From Iodidimonas nitroreducens (lineage in GTDB: Bacteria; Pseudomonadota; Alphaproteobacteria; Sphingomonadales; Rhodothalassiaceae), in assembly GCF_008579165.1 (NCBI RefSeq), contig NZ_BKCN01000009.1: a stretch of DNA of 64,000 nucleotides. One strand, given 5' to 3'. Position numbers and translations under genes: made by a program. Under the pieces are notes generated by a model, which saw only the letters and a program-made list of their open reading frames with translations, made no database searches and was not told where the DNA came from. Each line of letters begins with the position of its first letter. Positions within the stretch are counted from its first letter, which is position 1. Positions 47,389-54,784 of the stretch are shown here, one piece after another.

Positions 47389-48804
47389 TCAGCAAAGCTC
47401 CAGAACGGGCAGGGACAGCCTTTGGGCCACTGTGCGCAAGGCCGCCCGATGATCGCCATAGGCAATGGCGAAATGATGCTCCAGCCCTTCATCCATGATG
47501 GTGTCACAGACCTGCCGGGAGGGCAGATCAAATCGGATGGTGCCCGATGTGCCGGTAAAGGCCATGGGTGCGGGGATGACCTCGGCCCCGCCGATGACCA
47601 TCTTGTTTTCGCCCCCGGCCTGGGATATGCGGGCGATGGTGATGCGCCCGGGCTTGATTTTATATTGATGGAGCAGGGGCATCTTGCGATTGGTGTGGAT
47701 TGTGGCTTCGGCCTTTGAAGCCGGATCGCGCATCGATAAAGGGGCCGATCCGCAATGCCACAAAACCGCGGTATCGTCGGCGAAATCCAGATCAACCAGA
47801 TCGGTCATCCAGGCCGGTTCGCCCGCCAGTTCCTGTAAGAGCAGCTGGCTCATCGCCCCATGCACATCGGCTTCGCAGGCGGTGGGAATTCTGGCTTCAT
47901 TGAGCATCGCCACCGGACCGCAGGCCGCACAGCCATAATCGGTGAAAAATTCCGGCCAGCAGCGCACCGCAAGGCTTTTGGCTCCGGTTTCCGCCTGCAC
48001 ATCTTCAAGGGCGCAAAAGCTGCGCAAAGAGCGATCAAGCTGATCGGCATCCACCTCATCAAGATTGCCAAGGGCATCGGATTCGGCCTGATGATGGCGG
48101 GCCACCCGCGCCGCATCGATGCCCCGCGCCCGGCTGAACAGATCATCCATGCTGATCCGGTTGACCGACAGCCCGCCCAGCCCCTTCAGCACGCCTTCAT
48201 CAAAAGCACAGGTATCAAAGCCATCGGGATGCTGGCCGATCACGGTGATTTTGGCATCCTTGATGGCATCAAGCGCGCGGATCACGGCTTCATCCGTGCT
48301 TTCATCATGGGGCTTTTCGTTGGCTTTGGAGGAAGGCGCTTTTGCCGAAGATTTTACTTTGGGGCTTGCCAAAGCCCGCAGATCGGGCCCCAAATCCGGG
48401 GCTTTGGGATCGCTATAAAGCCAGCCCAGATCATGGCCCGATTTTTTAAGAGCATGGGCCGCCAGATTAAGCCCGCATAAGGCATTGAGCCGCAGCCGAC
48501 CCCCCAATCGTGGTTCGGGCACCGCCCAGATTGCCACCGGGGCTTTCAGGACATCGGCCAGAGTACGGGTCATGGTGGCATCGGTGAAGGTGATCTGCAT
48601 GATCAGCACAAGATCAAATGTTTGCCCCTTCAGGCTTTCCATCGCCTGATTAACGGCATCGGCATCGAATAAAAGATCGCGCGGGCCGATGGTTTTGATC
48701 CCCGCCCGATCCAAGGCGGCAAAGGCCTGATTCTTCATTTCGGTGGCAAAGGGCACGTCGAAGGTGGGGCGCGCCAGCGGGAAGACGGCATAGCTGAGAC
48801 TCAT
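47389..48804 (-). CDS. FucI/AraA-like sugar isomerase, candidate sulfoquinovose isomerase
   Basis: This 471-residue protein resembles the L-fucose/L-arabinose isomerase superfamily: VFPLARPTFDVPFATEM at the start, DLVLIMQITFTDATM, AVRCWPEFFTDYGCAACGPV with a likely metal Glu, ACEADVHGAMSQLLLQELA, and a C-terminal domain with PGRITIARIS. Sulfoquinovose isomerases of the transaldolase-type pathway belong to this superfamily, unlike YihS. A Lys/Ser/Ala-rich linker near residues 145-170 looks disordered. The gene starts three bases after the aldolase stop, whose last codons provide GGAGG. Substrate assignment is by context. Confidence 0.75.
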   Translation of the reverse strand: MSLSYAVFPLARPTFDVPFATEMKNQAFAALDRAGIKTIGPRDLLFDADAVNQAMESLKGQTFDLVLIMQITFTDATMTRTLADVLKAPVAIWAVPEPRLGGRLRLNALCGLNLAAHALKKSGHDLGWLYSDPKAPDLGPDLRALASPKVKSSAKAPSSKANEKPHDESTDEAVIRALDAIKDAKITVIGQHPDGFDTCAFDEGVLKGLGGLSVNRISMDDLFSRARGIDAARVARHHQAESDALGNLDEVDADQLDRSLRSFCALEDVQAETGAKSLAVRCWPEFFTDYGCAACGPVAMLNEARIPTACEADVHGAMSQLLLQELAGEPAWMTDLVDLDFADDTAVLWHCGSAPLSMRDPASKAEATIHTNRKMPLLHQYKIKPGRITIARISQAGGENKMVIGGAEVIPAPMAFTGTSGTIRFDLPSRQVCDTIMDEGLEHHFAIAYGDHRAALRTVAQRLSLPVLELC

Positions 48805-48806
48805 GA

Positions 48807-49855
48807 TCAGCCTCCAAAACCTTTATATACATGACGAAAGCGCGCATCGGCCGGGACCAGCCCCGGTCCATCGGGACCATAGCAATCATGCGCCATGAAG
48901 GGCAGGGCCTTTTCATCGGTGAGCCGGTTCAGATCCTTCATATAAGGGATGGCTTCATCTCTTAAAGCCTGTCGGATCGCCGCCATGTCGGGAAATGCCT
49001 GGAAGCTTCGAGCCAGATCGCCCGGCCCGCCAGATATCCCGAGGCCCCGGCCGCATAGGCATGGGTGAGGATATTGCGAAAGGCCGCCATGCCCGCCCCC
49101 GCCGAGAGCATCACCCAGGGCCTGCCCGCGGCCTCGTTCATGGCATCAAACCAGCTTTGGACCCGTTCCCAATCATCGCCCCCCACGCCGGGGACATCAT
49201 CGGCGGCCAGCGGGCTTTCCAGCTTGAACAGATCGACCCCATAATCGGGATGAGAAAAAACCCGCACGCTTTCCAGCACCAGATCGGGCTTTTTGCTTTT
49301 CATTTCCACATAATCGCCGGTGCGTTCGGCATCATGGGCCAAGGGATAGACGAGCAATTCAAAAACGAAAGGCAGATCGAAACGGGCGCAGGCCTCGCCA
49401 ATGCGCTTGGTGAAATCCTGCTGCGCCCGGCAGATCGCGGCATCGGCATCGGGGCGATACCAGGCCAGAACCTTGACCGCATCGCCGCCCACGCGCTTGA
49501 TTTTTTCCACCGACCAATCATCGATTTCCGATGACAGGCGGCCTTTGTCGGTTTCCTTGAAAATGGAATCCTCAAGGGTGAGGATCAAGCCCAAAGCCGG
49601 ATCATAAAGCGACAGGCCCGCAGGATAAGCATAATGGGGATCGAGCAGCATGGCGGTGGATTGGCTTTGCAATTCTTCGATCAACAGCGCCTTGAACGCG
49701 GCCACATCCTCCCACGGGGCTTCATCCAGCCCCCTGATTTTGGCGATGGGGTTTTTGATCGGCGGACGTTGATCCACCGCAGTCATCTTGAAACGGCCCT
49801 GACGATCAGCCATGCGCCGCATGCCCCATAATTTTCCTGCGCTCAGGCTCATCAT
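48807..49855 (-). CDS. LacD/YihT-like class I aldolase, candidate sulfofructose-phosphate aldolase (frameshifted)
   Basis: The protein follows the LacD/YihT family pattern: GRFKMTAVDQRPPIK near the start, STAMLLDPHY, GDAVKVLAWYRPDAD, the likely Schiff-base Lys in GVDLFKLESPL (about residue 211), WVMLSAGAG and GASGYLAGRAIW. One T is missing near 49005; repair gives EAFQAFPDMAAIRQAL and a C-terminal tail rich in Gly, Pro and Tyr to 48807. At about 350 residues it is longer than YihT (about 290). The expected reaction is cleavage of sulfofructose 1-phosphate to dihydroxyacetone phosphate and sulfolactaldehyde. It is first in the operon; GGAGAG precedes the start. Confidence 0.8.
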
Positions 49856-50039
49856 CGCTCTCCATCACAGATTGGAACAGGGGTGGGCGGCCGTGTGGGA
49901 TCGGGCCTCAAGGCACGGCTGCGCGTCCGCATTATTGCAGTTATCTATAAGAGTTATATGACATAAGAAAAGATAATGGCAAGCCTTGTAAAAGGGGCGT
50001 GCCTAAATTCCAGGATATTTTTATCGATGTCAGGAAATT
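49856..50039 (-). promoter_or_regulatory. Promoter region of the aldolase-isomerase-GH31 operon
   Basis: This 184-bp gap between the GntR gene and the aldolase gene has an AT-rich core at 49931-49980. It contains TATCTATAAGA at 49942-49952, which resembles the two outer parts of the shared palindrome with the middle bases missing. This is a weak operator candidate. Confidence 0.35.
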
Positions 50040-50759
50040 TCAGCGAATGCTGACGGCATAAACCAGCCGCGCGGTATCGCAGCGCGATGTGCGTAATTCC
50101 ACCGGTCGCCCGGCAATATCAATGGCGATCCGGTCGATCTGCAAAATCGGCGACCCCAAGGGCAGATCAAGACGGCTGGCATCTTCCTTGCGCGCGATAT
50201 CGGCGTGCAATTCTTCTTCGGCCTGCACGATATTGATGTCGAATTCCGCCTGATAGAGGGTGTAAAGGGCATTGGGCAGGGGATCATAGCGATCAATATC
50301 GGGAAACAGCGCCAAGGGCAGCACGATCATCTCGAAAATCGCCGGGCGCCCCTCTACCCAGCGGGTGCGGCGCAATTCCACCACCATATCATCGGGCTTG
50401 ATGGCCAGCTTGCGCGCTTCGGTGGCATTGGCCGGACGGCGGCTGATGGATTTTTCACCGCAATCGGGGATCACCTTTTCGCCCCCCGGATGGGCCATGC
50501 GAAAAAACCGAAACAAAGCGCTTTGCTCGTTATATTGGCTGACATAGGTGCCTTTGCCCTGCCGCCTTTCGATCAGATTTTCCGATGCCATGGCATCCAG
50601 CGCCTTACGCACCGTGCCTTGAGACACCCCAAGGCTGGAGGCGAGGGCATGTTCGCTGGGCAGGGCTTCGGCGGCTTTCCACACACCTGTGCTGATCTGC
50701 TTGACCAGATGATCATAGACTTGTCGATATAAGGGCCGGAAACCGGGCGCTCCATCCAT
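50040..50759 (-). CDS. GntR-family regulator with UTRA domain
   Basis: This 239-residue HutC-type regulator has an N-terminal winged helix (YRQVYDHLVKQISTGVWKAA, SLGVSQGTVRKALDAMASEN, RRQGKGTYVSQ) and a C-terminal UTRA effector domain (VVELRRTRWVEGRPAIFEMI, DLPLGSPILQIDRIA). It is divergent from suyA, with a perfect palindromic operator between them. It is the best candidate for the regulator of the whole sulfonate locus; its effector would be a sulfonated sugar or sulfolactate. Confidence 0.9.
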   Translation of the reverse strand: MDGAPGFRPLYRQVYDHLVKQISTGVWKAAEALPSEHALASSLGVSQGTVRKALDAMASENLIERRQGKGTYVSQYNEQSALFRFFRMAHPGGEKVIPDCGEKSISRRPANATEARKLAIKPDDMVVELRRTRWVEGRPAIFEMIVLPLALFPDIDRYDPLPNALYTLYQAEFDINIVQAEEELHADIARKEDASRLDLPLGSPILQIDRIAIDIAGRPVELRTSRCDTARLVYAVSIR

Positions 50760-50860
50760 GGATCGGGGCCTTGAAAGCGGGAGGGTGAGGGTGAGCTAAA
50801 GACTGATGGACCTTCAGAATATCGCGCATTGGCCCCTTTTGTCTATCATTTGTTGTATTG

Positions 50861-50876
50861 TATCTTATATAAGATA
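50861..50876. promoter_or_regulatory. Perfect palindromic operator upstream of suyA
   Basis: TATCTTATATAAGATA is its own reverse complement. It lies about 100 bp before the GntR start and 155 bp before suyA. Close variants lie upstream of dctQ, the last TonB receptor and the kinase/exporter pair, as expected for a local regulon. The AT-rich core also overlaps any -10 region, which would suit repression. Confidence 0.75.
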
Positions 50877-51030
50877 GCTTATAAAAGGAGCGAGTCTGAG
50901 GGATGGCTGTTCGACCGGCCCATGATAAGTGGCTTGGGGCTTGCCTGGGGCCGTGATCAGGATGCTATCGAGGCATTGGGCGACAAAAGACACGTCAAAA
51001 GCTCATTCTAAAAAAGCAAAGGAAATCGCC

Positions 51031-51318
51031 GTGAGTATTCCACATCTTTTGGTTCATGATAAACGCGATAATGTTGGCGTTGTGGTGGTTGAGGGTTTGA
51101 CCGCAGGCACCGAGATGCTGTGCGTGGTCACTCAGGATAATTCAGATTTTAAATTGGTGGCGCGTCAGGATGTGCCCATCGGCCATAAAATCGCCCTGAC
51201 CGATCTGAAGCTCGAAGAGAATGTCGTCAAATATGGCGAAAATATCGGCCGGGTGGTGGCCGATATATCCAAAGGCGAGCATGTGCACACCCATAATCTG
51301 AAAACCAGACGCTGGTAA
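51031..51318 (+). CDS. suyA: (2R)-sulfolactate sulfo-lyase alpha subunit
   Basis: This 95-residue SAF-domain protein corresponds to the N-terminal domain of the altronate dehydratase (UxaA) family: GVVVVEGLTAGTEMLCV, QDVPIGHKIALTDL, VVKYGENIGRVVADI, and HVHTHNLKTRRW at the end. GTG 51031 follows AAAGGA with good spacing; longer upstream reading has no support. A split small and large subunit followed by comC and slcC is the arrangement described for sulfolactate sulfo-lyase. Altronate or related sugar-acid dehydratase is the alternative. Confidence 0.87.
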   Translation: MSIPHLLVHDKRDNVGVVVVEGLTAGTEMLCVVTQDNSDFKLVARQDVPIGHKIALTDLKLEENVVKYGENIGRVVADISKGEHVHTHNLKTRRW

Positions 51319-51329
51319 GGAGCCGAAGA

Positions 51330-52502
51330 ATGAGCAATTCCCAAAAAATCATGGCCTATCGGCGCGAAAACGGGCGGGTTGGTGTGCGCAATCATGTGGT
51401 GATCCTGCCCCTTGATGATATTTCAAATGCCGCTTGCGAAGCCGTGGCGAATAATATCAAGGGCACTTTGGCGCTGCCCCATGCCTATGGCCGCCTGCAA
51501 TTTGGCGCCGATCTCGATCTTCATTTCCGCACCATGATCGGCACGGGGGCCAATCCCAATGTGGCGGCCTGTGTGGTGATCGGTATCGAACCGGGCTGGA
51601 CCCAGAAAGTGGTGGATGGCATTGCCGCCACGGGCAAACCGGTGACCGGCTTTTCCATCGAGCAGAATGGCGATATCGCCACCATCGCCAAGGCATCGCG
51701 GCAGGCGAAAGATTATGTGCATTGGGCAACGGCGCTTTTGCGCGAGCCTTGTGATCTGTCGGAGCTTTGGATTGCTGCCAAATGCGGGGAAAGCGATACC
51801 ACCACCGGCCTCGCATCCTGCCCCACGGTTGGCAATATGTATGACAAGCTGATCCCAAAAGGCATTTATGGCTGTTTTGGGGAAACATCCGAACTGACCG
51901 GGGCCGAGCATCTGTGTCAGGCGCGGGCTGCAACGCCTGAGGTCGGTGAAAAATTCACGCGCACCTTCATGGCCTATCAGAACGAGGTGATCGAGCCGCA
52001 TAAAACATCCGATCTTTCCGATTCCCAGCCCACCAAGGGCAATATCGAAGGGGGGCTGACCACCATCGAGGAAAAGGCCCTGGGCAATCTTGAAAAGATC
52101 GGCAAGAAAGTCAGCTATATCGATGTTCTGGAGCCTGCCGAAGCGCCGGCAAAGGGGCCGGGGCTTTATTTCATGGATACATCATCAGCGGCGGCGGAAT
52201 GTTGCACCCTGCAGGCGGCGGCGGGCTATGTGGTGCATATCTTCCCCACCGGTCAGGGCAATATCATCGGCAATCCGATCATGCCGGTGATCAAGCTGAC
52301 GGGGAATCCGCGCACCGTGCGCACCATGTCGGAACATGTGGATCTCGATGTTTCCGCCATCGTGCGACGGGAGTGGACCATCGATGATGCGGGCGATGCC
52401 CTGATCGATCTGATCGCCGCCACGGCCAATGGCCGCTTTACTGCGGCCGAGGCTTTGGGCCATCGGGAATTTGTGATGACCAAACTCTATCGCAGCGCCT
52501 GA
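51330..52502 (+). CDS. suyB: (2R)-sulfolactate sulfo-lyase beta subunit
   Basis: This is the large catalytic subunit, 390 residues, with the UxaA C-terminal fold: YRRENGRVGVRNHVVILPLD, LPHAYGRLQFGADLDLHFRT, KCGESDTTTGLASCPTVGNM, FMDTSSAAAECCTLQAAAG and GNPIMPVIKLTGNPRTV. Cys residues in KCGESD and AECC could hold the metal or cluster. The end GHREFVMTKLYRSA fits SuyB as I remember it. With SuyA it would split (R)-sulfolactate to pyruvate and sulfite. It starts 11 bp after suyA. Confidence 0.87.
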   Translation: MSNSQKIMAYRRENGRVGVRNHVVILPLDDISNAACEAVANNIKGTLALPHAYGRLQFGADLDLHFRTMIGTGANPNVAACVVIGIEPGWTQKVVDGIAATGKPVTGFSIEQNGDIATIAKASRQAKDYVHWATALLREPCDLSELWIAAKCGESDTTTGLASCPTVGNMYDKLIPKGIYGCFGETSELTGAEHLCQARAATPEVGEKFTRTFMAYQNEVIEPHKTSDLSDSQPTKGNIEGGLTTIEEKALGNLEKIGKKVSYIDVLEPAEAPAKGPGLYFMDTSSAAAECCTLQAAAGYVVHIFPTGQGNIIGNPIMPVIKLTGNPRTVRTMSEHVDLDVSAIVRREWTIDDAGDALIDLIAATANGRFTAAEALGHREFVMTKLYRSA

Positions 52503-52529
52503 CCGGATGATCATCATGGGCTTTTTTAC

Positions 52530-53546
52530 ATGACGGAACCCGTTCGCCTGAGCCTTGATGCGGCGCAGGATCTGGTGGCCCGCGCTTTGCTGGCCGCCGG
52601 ATGTTCGCCCGATCAAGCCGCGATCACCGCCCGGGCTTTGGTGGCTGCCGAGGCGGATGGGCAGGCGGGCCATGGTCTGTCGCGTGTGCCATCCTATGCT
52701 GCTCAGGCGAAAAGCGGCAAGGTGAATGGCCATGCGGTGCCCCATGCGCAATCGGTGTCCCCAGCGGCGCTGCGTATTGATGCAGGCTATGGCTTTGCTT
52801 ATCCGGCGCTGGATCTGGCGGTTACAAAGCTGGTGCAGTTGGCTCCCACGATGGGCATTGCCAGCGCCACGCTTTATCGCTCGCATCATTTTGGGCAGGC
52901 GGGGGCGCATGCTGAAAAGCTTGCCGATGCGGGCCTGATCGGGCTGGTTTTTGGTAATTCACCTAAGGCCATTGCCTTTTGGGGTGGGCAGGCCCCGATG
53001 CTGGGCACCAATCCCGTGGCCTTTGCCGCTCCCTTGCCCGAAGGACCGCCGCTGGTGATCGATTTTGCGGTTTCGGTGGTGGCCCGGGGTAAGATCAATG
53101 CTGCCAAACAGGCCGGTGAAACCATTCCCGAAGGTTGGGCGCTGGATCGTGATGGGCAGCCCACCACCGATCCCGATGCGGCTTTGGCGGGTTCGATGCT
53201 GCCCATTGGCGGTGCCAAGGGGGCGGCGTTGGCGATGATGATCGAAATATTGGCGGCGGCCTTGAGCGGATCGCATTTCGGCTTTGAAGCCAGTTCCCTT
53301 TTTGATGGGGAAGGACCGCCTCCCGATCTGGGGCAAACTTTGGTGGCTATCGATCCCATGCGGCTGTCTGCCGGGGCCTATCAGGATCGGATGGCGGTGT
53401 TTCTGGCGGTTTTGGGGGCCGATGCGGATGTCCGCCTGCCCGGCAGCCGTCGTTTGATCAATCGCCAGCGGGCCGCGGAAAACGGCCTTTTGGTGCCCGC
53501 CGCACTTTATCAAAGCCTGCAGGAACTGGCAGCATCAACAGCATGA
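52530..53546 (+). CDS. comC: (R)-sulfolactate dehydrogenase, malate/L-lactate dehydrogenase family
   Basis: This 338-residue NAD(P)-dependent enzyme belongs to the Ldh2/MdhC family: ARALVAAEADGQAGHGLSRV, YRSHHFGQAGAHAEKLADAG with the catalytic His, MLGTNPVAFAAPLP and LPIGGAKGAALAMMIEILA. In known sulfolactate operons ComC and SlcC together invert (S)- to (R)-sulfolactate through sulfopyruvate. Position between suyB and slcC makes this function likely. The ribosome site is weak. Confidence 0.87.
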   Translation: MTEPVRLSLDAAQDLVARALLAAGCSPDQAAITARALVAAEADGQAGHGLSRVPSYAAQAKSGKVNGHAVPHAQSVSPAALRIDAGYGFAYPALDLAVTKLVQLAPTMGIASATLYRSHHFGQAGAHAEKLADAGLIGLVFGNSPKAIAFWGGQAPMLGTNPVAFAAPLPEGPPLVIDFAVSVVARGKINAAKQAGETIPEGWALDRDGQPTTDPDAALAGSMLPIGGAKGAALAMMIEILAAALSGSHFGFEASSLFDGEGPPPDLGQTLVAIDPMRLSAGAYQDRMAVFLAVLGADADVRLPGSRRLINRQRAAENGLLVPAALYQSLQELAASTA

Positions 53547-53558
53547 AGGGAATTGGCC

Positions 53559-54500
53559 ATGGCTGATATCGTGATCAGTGAATTCATGGATGAAACAGCG
53601 ATTGCCGAAGTGCTACAGGGCTTTGATGTGCTTTATGATCCTGATCTGGTGAATGAACCGGCGGCGCTTTTGGCGGCTTTGGCGGATGCCCGGGCTTTGA
53701 TCATACGCAATAAAACCCAGGTGCGCGGGGATTTGCTGAAGGCAGCGCCCCATTTGCGGGTGATCGGGCGATTGGGGGTGGGGCTTGATAATATCGATCT
53801 TGATGCCTGTGCGGCGCGGGGGATCAAGGTGTGCCCGGCGCGGGGGGCGAATGATCTCTCGGTAGCGGAATATGTGCTGAGTGCCGCGATGAATCTGTTG
53901 CGGGATATGTGGTCGGGGCGCGATCAGATGCTGGCCGGGGATTGGCCTAGGCTGCAAATGATCGGGGCCGAGCTTTCAGGCCGGACGCTGGGGCTTGTGG
54001 GCTTTGGCAGCATTGCCCGCGAAGTGGCGCGTCGGGCCCGCATCATGGGGATGCGGCTGGCCATTTATGATCCCTATCTTGATGCAGACGATCCGGCGCT
54101 GGCGGCCGATCTTGCTGGAGTTGTGCGCCTGGATTTGGCGGATATGCTGGCCGAAGCCGATGTGCTGAGCCTGCATGTGCCCCTGACCGAGGAAACCCGC
54201 CATCTGATCGATGCTCTGGCCTTGGCGCGGATGCAACCGGGTGCGATCCTGATCAATGCCGCGCGGGGCGGGGTGGTGGATGAAATGGCTTTGGCCGATG
54301 CCTTGCGCGCGGGCCGCTTGGCGGGGGCGGCGCTCGATGTTTTTGAAACCGAGCCGATGACCGCCGAAAGCGGGGCGCATCTGCGCGATGTCCCCAATCT
54401 TTTGCTGACCCCGCATATTGCCGGGATCACCGAGGAAGCCAATCTGCGTGTGAGCCTGATGACCGCACAATCTGTGGCGGCGGTACTGGCCAGCGCCTGA
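53559..54500 (+). CDS. slcC: (S)-sulfolactate dehydrogenase, D-2-hydroxyacid dehydrogenase family
   Basis: This 313-residue dehydrogenase has the substrate-domain block LRVIGRLGVGLDNIDLDA, the NAD site LGLVGFGSIAREVARRAR, LHVPLTEETRHLID, the catalytic Arg in INAARGGVVDEMALADAL, the Glu in ALDVFETEP and the His in LLTPHIAGITEEA. ATG 53559 follows GAAGGGA. In the known pathway SlcC oxidises (S)-sulfolactate to sulfopyruvate, and ComC then makes the (R) form for SuyAB. It is the last gene of the suyA-suyB-comC-slcC operon. Confidence 0.88.
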   Translation: MADIVISEFMDETAIAEVLQGFDVLYDPDLVNEPAALLAALADARALIIRNKTQVRGDLLKAAPHLRVIGRLGVGLDNIDLDACAARGIKVCPARGANDLSVAEYVLSAAMNLLRDMWSGRDQMLAGDWPRLQMIGAELSGRTLGLVGFGSIAREVARRARIMGMRLAIYDPYLDADDPALAADLAGVVRLDLADMLAEADVLSLHVPLTEETRHLIDALALARMQPGAILINAARGGVVDEMALADALRAGRLAGAALDVFETEPMTAESGAHLRDVPNLLLTPHIAGITEEANLRVSLMTAQSVAAVLASA

Positions 54501-54604
54501 GCATCGGGCCATGCGCCGGATCAGATTATCTTCACAATAAAAACGTTAAATCGTCTCTCGGATGCCCTGATTCTGGCGTTGGAGTCTGGCTTTTCTATCT
54601 GTTA

Positions 54605-54620
54605 TGTCTTATATAAGATA
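54605..54620. promoter_or_regulatory. Palindromic operator upstream of the last TonB receptor
   Basis: TGTCTTATATAAGATA matches the perfect suyA palindrome at 15 of 16 positions; the 12-base core TCTTATATAAGA is itself palindromic. A second partial copy, TCTTATATAAGG, lies at 54760-54771, directly in front of the ribosome site of the receptor gene. Confidence 0.7.
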
Positions 54621-54784
54621 TATCTCACAGCATGGCAGTTACATGCTGATGGAACGGCATCAAGATCGCAGGCGGCCTTCTAAGAGCCGCAAAGGCTAGG
54701 TCGAATTGATAGGGACAAGATGCGGACAGAGCCGGGCGGAGCGCCGGTTTCAATCCGGGTCTTATATAAGGGAGGATAAAATCC

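Noticed and set aside
51031..52502. SuyAB as a split altronate or galactarate dehydratase
   Set aside because: It is possible by family alone, but the downstream comC-slcC pair and the nearby sulfosugar kinase fit sulfolactate metabolism much better; no uronate pathway genes are seen.
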